A stretch of DNA of 19,683 nt from assembly GCA_001247695.2 (NCBI GenBank), contig LGRX02031151.1:1-19683 (forward strand), read 5' to 3'. Every line of letters starts with the position of its first letter. The stretch's first letter is position 1. Below the pieces are notes generated by a model. It made no database searches. It worked only from the letters and a program-made list of their open reading frames with translations, and was not told where the DNA came from. This document shows, one piece after another, positions 1 to 8,051 of this stretch. This DNA comes from Cymbomonas tetramitiformis. Lineage: Eukaryota; Chlorophyta; Pyramimonadophyceae; Pyramimonadales; Pyramimonadaceae. A program made the position numbers and the translations under genes.

Positions 1-389
1 ATGCCCCATGGGTATGCCCCTAGGCGTATGCCCCATGGGTATGCCCCGAGGCGTATGCCCCATGGGTATGCCCCGAGGCGTATGCCCTATGGGTATGCCC
101 CGAGGCGTATGCCCCATGGGTATGCCCCGAGGCGTATGCCCCATGGGTATGCCCCGAGGCGTATGCCCCATGGGTATGCCCCGAGGCGTATGCCCCATGG
201 ATATGCCCCGAGGCGTATGCCCCATGGGTATGCCCCGAGGCGTATGCCCCATGGGTATGCCCCGAGGCGTATGCCCCATGGGTATGCCCCGAGGCGTATG
301 CCCCATGGGTATGCCCCGAGGCGTATGCCCCATGGGTATGCCCCGCGGCGTATGCCCCATGGGTATGCCCCGAGCGTGCATGCCCCACT
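1..389. repeat. 27-bp minisatellite, about 14 units, cut by left window edge
   Basis: The array is built from a 27-bp unit containing the palindrome CCCATGGG and the core CCCCGAGGCG. Units are nearly identical; single changes are seen near 22 (CTAG for CGAG), 87 (CTATGGG), 200 (CATGGAT) and 346 (CCGCGG). Because 27 is a multiple of three and the unit has no stop in several frames, it reads as open 9-residue repeats in two plus frames (MPHGYAPRR and MGMPRGVCP) and one minus frame (GHTHGAYAS). The plus frame beginning at base 1 stays open until 489 and leaves the repeat with an unremarkable tail. Nothing shows that any frame is translated. The array probably continues to the left. Confidence 0.95.
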
Positions 390-1031
390 CGCGAATAATG
401 GGGAATTATCGGATATTCACATAAGTGAGCGAGTGGGGAAAATAATCGATGACAAAGCAGATTTCAGGAGAAGATCTGTAATGAAATGATTCATGGTAGA
501 TTCCAGGAGAAGATCTGCAATGGCAATACAAGTATCATGATCTGCCTGATGATTGGTGGAGGAGTAACAGAATCAGGCATGGTCTGCTGGTAATTGGCCG
601 ATGACAGATGTCAATCTAGGAATCCTGCTAGTGAGTTAAAGAGCAACATGATGAAAGGGGAAGCTTGGGAAAAGTGAACCTCAGTGAGTGTTGACCAAGT
701 GAAAGAATTGTACAAGTTTTACGTGTTAGGATTGGGCATGATGCCAAGACTGAACATAGGGATATAGATGTTATAGGTCTGCGACCATACATTATATCGA
801 AAAGTGATAGTATTGCTAGGCTGTGTAGCCAGTATATGTCATGCAATTAAACAGTGGAATATAAGGCTAGAAGCCTATGTGATACACCAAAAACAATAGA
901 AAACATAAAAAGAAAAGAAAGAAGATAAAAGAAAAGAAAGGAAAATAAAGAGAACAATATGTATAAGTTATCAGGAGTGTGCCTGGTACAAGCATGCCTG
1001 CAGCACATTGCCTCTTGTGGTACGCCTGCAA
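390..1031. other. non-coding stretch with a 25-bp imperfect duplication and purine-rich tract
   Basis: I see no supportable gene here. A 25-bp segment at 459-483 (core AGGAGAAGATCTG) recurs at 498-522 with two mismatches, a 39-bp period. From about 888 to 958 the plus strand is almost entirely A and G, a polypurine tract. The ORFs of 60-180 codons that cross this area lack any family signal. Confidence 0.5.
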
Positions 1032-1087
1032 CACGTGTACAGCACGTGTGCAGCACGTGTGCAGCACGTGTGCAGCACGTGTGCAGC
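1032..1087. repeat. 11-bp tandem repeat with five CACGTG E-boxes
   Basis: CACGTG occurs at 1032, 1043, 1054, 1065 and 1076, exactly 11 bp apart, within units of GCAGCACGTGT. CACGTG is the palindromic core bound by many bHLH and bZIP factors. The 11-bp spacing is close to one helical turn. It may be only a short minisatellite. Confidence 0.9.
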
Positions 1088-1117
1088 AGTGTGCTGCAGA
1101 ATGCTGAGAACGTAGGG

Positions 1118-1144
1118 AAGACTCCGTTTTTGAGCACTGGGGGG
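1118..1144. repeat. dispersed 27-bp repeat, copy 1
   Basis: The segment starts AAGACTCCG, contains TTTTTGAGCACTG and ends in a G run. It is identical to 2910-2936. The flanks of the two copies differ, so this is a small dispersed repeat or a conserved end of a larger decayed element. Confidence 0.85.
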
Positions 1145-1220
1145 CAGTGTCGACATCGGATCCGGTCCGACCTTGCCAAGTTAGCTCGGCATCGTTGCCT
1201 TGTAATCGGTGTCGGGGTCG

Positions 1221-1476
1221 GTGCAGGCCTTCGGCCCGCACTTGTAGGCGGTGCCAAAGCTGGTACAGGCCTTCGGTCTGCCTTGACAGTGTCGGTGCAG
1301 GCCTTCGACCCGCACTTGTAGGCGGTGCCAAGGCCGGTGCAGGCCTCCGGCCTGCCTTGACAGTGTCGGTGCAGGCCTTCGGCCCGCACTTGTAGGCGGT
1401 GCCAAGGCCGGTGCAGGCCTTCGGCCTGCCTTGCCAGTGTCGGCGCAGGCCTTCGGCGTGCCTTGCCAGTGTCGCC
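1221..1476. repeat. 74-bp tandem repeat, three units plus a partial
   Basis: Units begin at 1221, 1295 and 1369 with GTGCAGGCCTTCG, and a diverged partial unit starts at 1443. Within each unit a second GTGCAGG- or GTACAGG-like half unit lies 42 bp downstream, so the 74-bp period is itself built from a duplicated half. The period is not a multiple of three and the overlapping ORFs change frame along it, which argues against coding. Confidence 0.9.
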
Positions 1477-1489
1477 GCAAGCCCGTTAG

Positions 1490-1835
1490 AGGCTATCGCA
1501 TGCATGCCCGTAAGAGGCGTGTGACAGGCCCATGGGAGGCGTGTGATGGCAGGGTCATGCGCCATGGGAGGTTGTCGCTGTCGCAGGCCCGTGAGATGCC
1601 GTAGCATACCCATGGGAGGTTGTCGGATGCCCGTGGGAGGCCGTCGCAGGCCCCGCCGTTAGAGACTGTCGCAGACCCGCGGGAGGCTGTCGTAGGCGTG
1701 TGGCGCCGTGGGAGGCCGTCGCAGACCCGTGGGAGGCCGTCGCAGGCCTGTGGAAGGCCATCGCAGGCCCATGGGAGGCTCGTGGGAGGCTGTCGCAAGC
1801 CCGTGGGGGGCTGTCGCAAGCCCGTGGGCGGCTAC
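1490..1835. repeat. degenerate ~21-bp tandem repeat (CCCGTGGGAGGC core)
   Basis: Many imperfect copies of a unit like CCCRTGGGAGGCYGTCGCAGG run through this block, with insertions of varying length near 1540, 1600, 1660 and 1700. The CCCATGGG core resembles the core of the 27-bp array at 1-389, so the two minisatellites may share an origin. The open frames on both strands follow from the 7-codon period and are not evidence of a protein. Confidence 0.85.
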
Positions 1836-2058
1836 AGTAAGTCGCGGTCTATAAGAAATGGCACCTACAAGAAACCAGTCGCTAGTTTTCTGTCCAAAAG
1901 TTAAGAAACACCGTAAGAAACCACCCGCTAGATTTTCCATGGGAGAGGTCTTGAAAATCCTCCGATTAAGAAAATCTTACGCTAGATTCATCAACCTAAT
2001 GGGTATATATAGTCCAAACATATAGGGTTCATCAAACATATATAGGCTGATTTTGAGC
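1836..2058. other. AT-rich stretch with no gene seen
   Basis: The sequence leaves the repeat and becomes AT-rich. The words AAGAAA and CGCTAGATT recur loosely near 1853-1990, and CAAACATATA occurs twice (2015 and 2033 areas). I find no supportable gene. Confidence 0.4.
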
Positions 2059-2307
2059 CTATCCTCCAACATGCAGCATCCCACGGTATCCAGGGTGTGA
2101 GGGGTCCTCCAAAGCATCATCGCAAACTTGGAAACGAATGGCCGGTTGTTTCGTAGAACGTTGCCCAGTCCCAAATTGTTTAAACTTACAGAACTCAACT
2201 GCTTCAGCTCGAAACTCCTTTCTCTTCTCACTTTGAGGAGCATTCTCAAACCACTGCCCAGGGACGTTTATCACTACTTTTAAAGCTACCTGCTCATCTC
2301 CAGGGTA
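2059..2307 (-). CDS. isolated exon-like ORF, unrecognised (possible gene or retroelement remnant)
   Basis: On the minus strand an open frame runs from 2307 to a TAG stop at 2059, about 82 residues. It has no in-frame ATG. Upstream lies a TAG that could equally be the AG of a splice acceptor, so I read it as a terminal exon. The composition looks protein-like: charged and aromatic residues alternate (motifs WFENAPQSEKRKEF, VEFCKFKQFG, RFQVCDDALEDP) and there is no low complexity, unlike the neighbouring repeat ORFs. I do not recognise the family. It could be the last exon of a host gene or a fragment of a decayed transposon. No upstream exon is obvious before 2500. Confidence 0.4.
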   Translation of the reverse strand, partial: YPGDEQVALKVVINVPGQWFENAPQSEKRKEFRAEAVEFCKFKQFGTGQRSTKQPAIRFQVCDDALEDPSHPGYRGMLHVGG

Positions 2308-2534
2308 CTACTCCTTTATGAACAGGTTTGTGTCGATTGAAGGTTGAGTGAATACTTTCTGATTCCATTTACTCATACTATTATTCGGCAAAGCGCTGAA
2401 TCGTGAACTGAATTCGCAGCGAACTCACGGGCTTTTTCACGTTTAGTGAGCGAAAAACTGAGGGGCGGCGCCTGCAACGCTCATACCAGAAGGGTTACGC
2501 AAAATAATCAGATAATTGTCATTGAACCGTCAGA

Positions 2535-2840
2535 TTCGGCGCATCTTGATTTTTAAACGGTGCAGAACCCGCCGGTGTCAGTGCAGGCTCTTCGCTAAAA
2601 CCGATAATCGGTTCGGGATCGGATCAAGTGCTCTGGCTGGATCCGACTATACGGATCGCGGCAGTGCAGGGCTCTTGGCGCAAACCGACGACGGGGTCGG
2701 GTTCGGCGCAGCTCGTTTTTCAAACGGTGTAGAACCCGCCGGTGTCAATGCAGGCTCTTCGCTAAACCCGATATTCGGTTCGGGATCGGATCAGGTGCTC
2801 TGGCTGGATCCGACTATACGGATCGCTGCAGTGCAGCTTG
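2535..2840. repeat. 167-bp direct duplication (two units, second shorter)
   Basis: A unit starting TTCGGCGCA at 2535 repeats from 2702. Matching landmarks are AACGGTG.AGAACCCGCC, GCAGGCTCTTCGCTAAA, GGTTCGGGATCGGATCA and TGGCTGGATCCGACTATAC. The first unit has an extra segment (about 2665-2701) after GCAGTGCAGG. Words such as GTGCAGGC and GATCCGAC also occur in the LTR of element A and in the 74-bp repeat, so the block may derive from old LTR material; that link is inference. Confidence 0.85.
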
Positions 2841-2848
2841 AAAATTGA

Positions 2849-2884
2849 CGGTGTCGGATCATCTACGGAAATGATCCGACACCG
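2849..2884. repeat. 14-bp perfect inverted repeat with 8-nt loop
   Basis: Arms at 2849-2862 and 2871-2884 are perfect reverse complements (CGGTGTCGGATCAT and its complement) around the loop CTACGGAA. It directly follows the 167-bp duplication and precedes a G-rich tract. Confidence 0.9.
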
Positions 2885-2909
2885 GTGGGGGGGGTACGGT
2901 GACCCCGCC

Positions 2910-2937
2910 AAGACTCCGTTTTTGAGCACTGGGGGGG
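2910..2937. repeat. dispersed 27-bp repeat, copy 2, next to a G7/C7 foldback
   Basis: The first 27 bases are identical to 1118-1144. The G run (2931-2937) is followed by TTTGA and a C run, giving a 7-bp foldback. Imperfect ATATTGAA words recur from about 3018 to 3066 just beyond. Confidence 0.85.
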
Positions 2938-3391
2938 TTTGACCCCCCCCGGACATTGCGATGTGATGTGCTGCCCCCTCCCCCAGGGGGAAAGCGTGGG
3001 CAGCCCATGATTTGGTATGTTGAAGGCATATTGAACACATATTGAAGTATATTGAACGAATTTTGAAGCAAAGCACCGGGGGGCGACGGCCGTTGATCGT
3101 GGGAATTATGGCGATGAAATAATGACCGTACGATGACGAATGATAGAATGACTACTATTTTTATTACAACATAAACACTCATATTTAATGAAACAGAGAT
3201 CTTGCTCCAGCCAGCCAAATCACTAAAATCGTGACCCCCCCCCGCCAGCGCCAGCGTGCTAATGAATTCGTTCATTAGAAGGAACGCGATTCATGAGCCA
3301 GCCAGCGCCATTCGTTATCTTCCTCACGTCAACCTCACAAACTGAAATTTTCGAGAAAACTGTGTGCTGATTTTTCGAACGAAGTGATAAA
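2938..3391. other. upstream region of the zinc-finger gene, with an ATATTGAA repeat and a palindrome
   Basis: I see no supportable gene. An imperfect tandem of ATATTGAA-type words spans roughly 3018-3066. At 3259-3278 CTAATGAA and TTCATTAG form an 8-bp inverted repeat closed by TTCG. The 110 bases before 3392 presumably hold the promoter and 5' leader of the next gene, but I cannot point to a TATA box. Confidence 0.4.
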
Positions 3392-4330
3392 ATGGACCCA
3401 GCGAGTAGGCAACAGCTTAGAGAGCTTCACACAGACATGAAGGATGGCATAATTTCACAGTCTGACTACGAAGATCTGAAAAAAATCATCCTAGAGACTA
3501 TCAAAGCGAGATCGAGCACATCAGCTCCTACACCTACTAGTACTCCGCCGGTTTCCAGTATCCCTATCCCTGCGATTATGCCGGAACGTGGTCAGATTTC
3601 TGAAGTGCAAATAACCGAAGAATCTCCTTGTGTTGTTGACCTTGTCGCCGAAGTTTCGGAAGCCCCTCTCGTTGTGTCAAATGGGACACTCCCCAGCAAG
3701 CGGCAGGCGTCCTTGTTTAGCCATGGTTTCTCACGATATGTGAAAACCAAGGGTGGTGAGACAGTAACCACAATTACACCCAAACCTGTTGTCGCCACTT
3801 CGAGGTATAATTGCGACACGTGCCACCGGGGTTTTGGGCACATGCCAGCCCTTGTCTCTCACCGTAAATCCTGCAGTCGAGACTTGCGCACGGCTGAAGC
3901 AACCTCGGCTACTGAAGCCCTCCTTGCACATCGAAAATCTGTTCTCGAAGCCGATCAAGGGCGCCACGTGTATGTATCTCTCCAGGTTAGAGCGATGCCC
4001 ACCTCGTCTAGGTTAGAGCGATGCCCACCTCGCCTGTATTGAGAACGTCGAAACTTGTGTGCATATCAAAGTGCATGTATGCGCTCTAAATATTTACAAT
4101 TTATCAGCTGCATCACTCGTGACTTAACTCTCCCCTGCCTGCGGGGCCTAATACATCCTCCCTTCGATCGCGTTCGTTTTCTCCAGGTCAACGGTTCAGA
4201 TGGATCTGACGGTGCTCCACTGGTTCGCGTCTCCCTGCAACACTCCTATCGCCTTGAGGTGAATATTGGCGTACTACGCCAGGGTAGTGTTTTCGGTTCG
4301 ACTATCCGAGAATTCTATACCACTCCTTGA
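3392..4330 (+). CDS. putative two-exon gene: SHOCT-like N-terminus and C2HC zinc finger
   Basis: The start ATG sits in a good context (AAAATGG). Exon 1 is 3392-3985 and codes 198 residues. Residues 7-36 (LRELHTDMKDGIISQSDYEDL) follow the SHOCT-type pattern L..L....G.I...DYE.LK. A Ser/Thr/Pro-rich linker follows. Residues 141-161 form one zinc finger, CDTC...H..KSC, with spacing C-x2-C-x12-H-x3-C. Without splicing, the frame runs into a tandem copy of AGGTTAGAGCGATGCCC and stops at 4042. A GT at 3986 and a TTTTCTCCAG acceptor at 4186 define a 201-bp phase-0 intron; exon 2 (4187-4330) adds 47 residues and a TGA. Both exon borders carry CTCCAG. AATAAA lies at 4518. Such fingers occur in transposase-related and regulatory proteins; I cannot assign a function. 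The splice is inferred. Confidence 0.55.
3985..4031. repeat. short tandem duplication inside the putative intron
   Basis: AGGTTAGAGCGATGCCCACC occurs at 3984-4006 and again from 4008, a 24-bp period. It falls at the start of the proposed intron, so the unspliced frame reads the same peptide twice (RLERCPPRL-like), which supports the view that this is not exon. Confidence 0.8.
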
Positions 4331-4524
4331 TGTATACACATTAGACCAGACCCATTTAACGCATTATGATAAACCGTCCGATGTTTTACATTGGAAGTTC
4401 CGAATAGATTCCTTGGGAGCGACGAAGGAATCTTGTAAGTGTTTTGTACCTTGTGCCGTATCTTGATCTGTGGAATCGTATATGCACTGTCAGATTCAGA
4501 TAATTACCACTGTTAAGAATAAAC
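4331..4524. other. 3' flank of the zinc-finger gene, with one arm of an inverted repeat
   Basis: Bases 4331-4376 (core CATTAGACCAGACCCATT then ATAAACC) are an imperfect reverse complement of 11461-11505 (GGTTTATCCTAATGGGTCCGGTCTAATAC). In the pre-insertion chromosome the two arms would have been only about 150 bp apart, because everything from 4530 to 11465 was inserted later. AATAAA at 4518-4523 ends just before the target site of element A. Confidence 0.6.
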
Positions 4525-4529
4525 GGTTT
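4525..4529. repeat. target-site duplication of element A, left copy (GGTTT)
   Basis: GGTTT directly precedes the 5' LTR and recurs at 11461-11465 directly after the 3' LTR. A 5-bp duplication is usual for LTR retrotransposon integrases. It also fixes the LTR ends as TACTGGGAT and ATCCCAGYA. Confidence 0.9.
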
Positions 4530-4791
4530 TACTGGGATTTAGCCGGTTTGCACCCGACAGCCCTGACTGGGAGTCCCAGTGCAGGCCTCGGCTAGACCCC
4601 TATGTCCATCTCAGACTGTGTGACATCGTTCGATATGATCCGACGGTTCGTATTCGATCCGGTCGTTTCAGGGTTTAGGGATATATAGACAGACTGTTTA
4701 TCTTATATTGACGTTTTATCTATCTAGAGCTTGTGAGGCCCTTTCACTGTGTGTTGCCCACCTGATAATATCCCACGAGGATATCCCAGTA
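4530..4791 (+). repeat. 5' LTR of element A (262 bp)
   Basis: It begins TACTGGGAT and ends ATCCCAGTA, a perfect 9-bp terminal inverted repeat. GGGTTTAGG is followed by a TATA-like GATATATAG at 4680-4688, a possible core promoter. An internal foldback CTGGGAGTCCCAG lies near 4567. Relative to the 3' LTR it carries 18 extra bases after TGAGGCCC and lacks two bases after CAGACTG. Confidence 0.92.
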
Positions 4792-4812
4792 GGTCGTGGA
4801 CCCATTCCACGT
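4792..4812 (+). promoter_or_regulatory. putative primer-binding site of element A
   Basis: GGTCGTGGACCC follows the 5' LTR without a gap. Element B has GGTTATGGCCC in the same place. Drosophila copia uses a PBS beginning GGTTATGGGCCC, complementary to a cleaved 5' half of initiator tRNA. The element A copy departs from that (CG for TA), so it may have mutated or may match a different tRNA. A 6-bp foldback (CGTGGA/TCCACG) overlaps it. Confidence 0.45.
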
Positions 4813-5166
4813 TTCTTCCTCTGCTTAAGAGGATGATTGGCTAAACAAGCCGCTGTCCTCGGGCGTGGGGGCGCCCATGGGAGATTGACGCTGGTTTGGC
4901 GTTCAGCGGTTGAGTGAGATTAGAGATTGGAGCTGTGCGAGGGGCTGGGGCGACTATTTCGACTTCGGGTGCGTTTTTGCTGGGGGAAATCCGCGGAAAT
5001 TTGCTACTTTCGCGCCCTATTTCAGTGACCTTCTATTGGTACCTTGGTCCGCATTCCAGATTTACATTTGTGTCCCAAAACCGGCGTTCCTTCGCGCCCT
5101 TCATCTACACTGTTATCACTCACCGCTGACGCTACAGCGTTGCATTTTCCTTGCCCCTACGCCTGA
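4813..5166 (+). other. 5' leader of element A
   Basis: No gene is supported between the primer site and the first gag frame. The pyrimidine-rich stretch TTTTCCTTGCCCCTACG ending in ACTCAG at about 5171 could be a splice acceptor feeding the gag frame, which has no in-frame ATG of its own. Otherwise nothing recognisable is seen. Confidence 0.4.
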
Positions 5167-5529
5167 GACTCAGGCATTCTAGAGTGGTTCAACAATGAGC
5201 ACGCGCTCCAAGAGGAGCAAGCAGCTATTCGGTTCAAGCAGTCGCAAATTGACAAGGTGGCGCGACTGCCCAATTCCGTGCGGGATTCTCCTACTCCGCA
5301 GACACCACCAGTGCCTACTCCGACACCAGCAGCTGCCAACGACCCGATTGGATTGGTGGCAGCGCGCACGGCGTACATTGAGCAGGCAGAGAAGGCGCGC
5401 GACGTTCTCAAGGAGGCCAAACATCGCAAGTGGGCGAAGGCGATCTCCAAGTACGCGCTTGGAGGAGAGGGCGTGCGCTTCTTCGCCGAGGATGATGCTG
5501 GCAAACTTGCCAAATTATCACGGCATTGA
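5167..5529 (+). pseudogene. element A gag, N-terminal part (frame 1)
   Basis: This frame is open from just after a TGA at 5164 to a TGA at 5527-5529 and has no ATG, so it starts by splicing, by a non-ATG start, or is damaged. It codes helical, charged sequence (ILEWFNNEHALQEEQ; then a Pro/Thr-rich linker; then an Ala/Lys-rich helix ending GGEGVRFFAEDDAG). The region A..L..A...K.AK....LG...RF resembles residues 45-85 of the element B Gag, so it is the N-terminal Gag segment. It overlaps the next frame by about 30 bases. A one-base frame change would connect the two, either through a mutation or a programmed shift. Confidence 0.6.
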
Positions 5530-6617
5530 AGAATGATTTTGACGCAAATGGCTTGGGGTTGGACGTGTTCGACCTCAACGACACCGCTCGTGAAGTACAC
5601 CCGGCGGTCAACGGTGTGCTTTACGATACGTTGGCGCATATTGTAGCTATGGGATCGGCTGCGGAGATGTTCCTGGAGGGCGCTGGGGATTCATCTGAGC
5701 GAGATGGGCGTCGAGCGCTTATCGATCTGGCGAAGGGATGTATCCCTGTGGGCCTAATGACTAGCCATAAGGAGGAGTATATGGCTATTCGCTACGAGGC
5801 GAAGATTGATCCTCGCAAGGCGCTCACGCTGGAGCATCGTCTTGTGAAGGAGAACACCACGCCTGGGTGGTTTCCTGACGAGGATTCGCGCAAGCAGGCT
5901 ATGGTGGAGCGGCTGGACCCGGAGTTCTATCGCGCGCTACTGGACAAGTACCCGTTGGAGGCGGATCTTGCCAAGGTCAGCCTGCGGGAACTTGTCCACC
6001 AGATTACCGCGGTCTACATTTCGTGGGCGACTCGACAGCAGCGCGTGCACGGTGTATCGTTTGCACTGGGCGACGCGGTCACTGGGGCGCTGGTGGCGAC
6101 TGAGGACGCGGGCGGAGGCGACGAGATTGAGAATGACGAGAACACGATTTTGCTGCGGCAGATTTTGGAGAGACTGAAGTACGTCGAGGCGTACGTTAAG
6201 TCCACTGGCAGCCACTCAGCGACGACACAGGCAGCGAAACGGCGGCGGGGTGGGCTGGCGGGATTTCGCAACGGTGTCGCGCCCACGGTGGGGTTCGACA
6301 AGACGGCTATGAAGGCTCTGCCCCTCTGCAACAAGTGCAGTGTGGGTGGAAGGAAGCTCTATCACCTCTACCGGGACTGTGTGCTTGGGGGGCGTCGGCA
6401 CACTCTTGGCACGGCTGCGGCTTATTGCCAGCCAGCAGCGGAGGTAACGGAGGACGATTCGGAGCACGCGGCGTTGGCATTCCGGTTTCAGCAGGCGGCT
6501 GACCAGGGGGCAGAGGCGTTCGCAGCGGCGGCGGAGGCCTACGTACGGTGCACCGGAGATCCTCAGCGGGGAGCAGGCTGGGGGATTGGACCTGTCCGCC
6601 TACGGCTTCGCCGTTGA
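5496..6617 (+). pseudogene. element A gag, central part with zinc knuckle (frame 0)
   Basis: The frame is open from 5496 and ends with TGA at 6615-6617, about 370 codons, with no ATG near its start. Counting from 5526, residues 1-165 are a helical capsid-like region; SERDGRRALIDLA at 57-69 matches PGDGKRAALEVVRML of element B, and FYRALLDKY...VSLREL matches LYRDLANSL...VSLLTI. Residues 204-225 are a predicted coiled coil. Residues 268-285 form a cysteine/histidine cluster, C-x2-C-x8-H-x4-C, preceded by GFDK as in element B. The end (AALAFRFQQAADQGAEAF) matches CLAVRFQRFYDAGDEHAF. This is the Gag body; the assignment rests on likeness to element B and on LTR context. The reading frame is broken at both ends. 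Confidence 0.75.
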
Positions 6618-6640
6618 GGGACGGGTCGACACGTGCGGGC

Positions 6641-7552
6641 ATGCAGGATCAGCGGGATCCAGAGCTGGCGCGGCTGTCGCGGGAGGTGGACGAGGCGGCG
6701 GCGAGGTGCGGGGCGAGTTTCACACACGTGAGCGTCCCCCCGCAGGTGGTGCCTGAGCCTGGTGGTGCACACGCGGTAGGTGCACAGGAGCCGAGCATGC
6801 TGGCATTCACGCACGCGGGCGGTGACGACGAGGATGCCCCACCGCCGACGCAGGAGGCGGTCACTGAGGCCTGGCTTGCCGAGGCCGACAGGGTGTGTGC
6901 GGAGAGTGAGGCTGTGGCACAACGGTGTCGGCAGGCCCAGGCGGATGCACGTGAGCGGGCGGTGCAGGAGTCCCTTGCGGCTCGAGAGCGGAGTGTGACG
7001 GCGGCACTTGCGGCTCAGAGCCGGGATGCTGAGGAGCTGTTCATGCCGGTCACGTGGCGGCCCAACGACGAGAAGAAGAACGAGAAGCAGCAGGCGGTCG
7101 TGCCTGCACGGTGCAGTGAGGCGGCTCCTCAGCCTGTGGGCTGTGGGACCCCGCCGTTCGGTGCCAGCCAGCGGTTGATGTGGACCGTGTGCATGCTCAG
7201 CATGTTTGTGCGTGTGGCGGGAGCACTACTGCGGGGCACAGGAGAGCAGCACTTGGCTAGTGGCATGCCGGCAGACGTGGCGGCAGACCTTTTCACGGAC
7301 GGACACGGCAGGGTGTGGTACTATCCACAGCCGGTCGAGGTCACGTTCGGGATGCACGAGATTGACGGCTGGGAGCTGAGACTGCGGGAGGCAGTTGACG
7401 TGCTCACGGCTGGTGTACGACGGGCGGTACTGCCGGCACATGGTGGTGCAGCTGCAACTGGTGGTGAGCTGGCAGCTGGTGGTGCAGGCACGTACGAGAT
7501 CTACAACGACAACGCAGCAGGCTTCGGTGACGAGGACGAGTACGAAGACTAG
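6641..7552 (+). CDS. element A 3' ORF: gag C-terminal region with a hydrophobic segment
   Basis: From the first in-frame ATG (6641) the ORF codes 303 residues; the frame is open upstream to 6548 and overlaps the end of the zinc-knuckle frame by 70 bases. It is rich in Ala, Glu, Arg and Gln (coiled-coil-like around ERAVQESLAARERSVTAALAAQ), then a basic patch NDEKKNEK, then a hydrophobic stretch LMWTVCMLSMFVRVAGALL coded at about 7178-7234 that could span a membrane, then an acidic tail ending DEDEYED. Element B Gag also has a hydrophobic segment in its C-terminal part, so this ORF is probably the Gag C-terminus shifted into another frame, or a second protein. No enzyme motif is visible. Confidence 0.6.
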   Translation: MQDQRDPELARLSREVDEAAARCGASFTHVSVPPQVVPEPGGAHAVGAQEPSMLAFTHAGGDDEDAPPPTQEAVTEAWLAEADRVCAESEAVAQRCRQAQADARERAVQESLAARERSVTAALAAQSRDAEELFMPVTWRPNDEKKNEKQQAVVPARCSEAAPQPVGCGTPPFGASQRLMWTVCMLSMFVRVAGALLRGTGEQHLASGMPADVAADLFTDGHGRVWYYPQPVEVTFGMHEIDGWELRLREAVDVLTAGVRRAVLPAHGGAAATGGELAAGGAGTYEIYNDNAAGFGDEDEYED

Positions 7553-7888
7553 CTGCTCTGCGGGCACACGGTGGCAGCGGGCCTCGTGTGACCTATGTGT
7601 GCACGTGTGACAGGCGGGGGGACCATTCCACGAGCACGGCTTTGTTAGTCACTGTAGATTTGGCAGATTTGCTTTTTCGGCTGCGGTGCATCTGACTTCA
7701 GATTTCAGATCGAGGTTAGATTTCAGATTCAGATTTCAGATTTTGCTGTTGCAGTTACTTTCATGTAGATTCCGTCTGCTATGCAGCCACTGCTAGATTT
7801 CTCAGAATTGCACAGTGTTTCGTCATCGGACTTTATGCATGTATTTGCATCTCACTTTCTGGCACACCACTCCTCGATGGAGGTGGTG
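7553..7888 (+). other. 3' untranslated stretch of element A with polypurine-like end
   Basis: No gene is seen. From about 7696 to 7745 AGATTTCAGAT-type words repeat imperfectly. The last 13 bases before the 3' LTR (GATGGAGGTGGTG) are purine-rich and end GGTGGTG, the same seven bases that precede the 3' LTR of element B, fitting a plus-strand primer. Confidence 0.6.
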
Positions 7889-8051
7889 TACTGGGATCTA
7901 GCCGTTTTGCACCCGGCAGCCCTGACTGGGAGTCCCAGTGCAGGCCTCGGCTAGACCCCTATGTCCATCTCAGACTGCGTGTGACATCGTTCGATCTGAT
8001 CCGACGGTTCGTATTCGATCCGGTCGTTTCAGGGTTTAGGGATATATAGAC
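7889..8051 (+). repeat. 3' LTR of element A, first part
   Basis: It begins TACTGGGAT and matches the 5' LTR through GGGATATATAGAC. At 8052 the sequence switches to element B; the LTR resumes at 11378 after the repeated TAGAC. Confidence 0.92.
8047..8051. repeat. target-site duplication of element B, left copy (TAGAC)
   Basis: TAGAC at 8047-8051 recurs at 11373-11377. The uninterrupted 5' LTR of element A has a single TAGAC at this place (4686-4690), proving a 5-bp duplication on insertion. Confidence 0.95.

Noticed and set aside
1..389. CRISPR array or bacterial repeat
   Set aside because: The units abut with no spacers, so this is a minisatellite, and the window is eukaryotic.
847..1819. 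ORFs of 99-248 codons across the 74-bp and 21-bp repeats
   Set aside because: They owe their openness to stop-free repeat units, occur on both strands, and switch frame along the 74-bp array.
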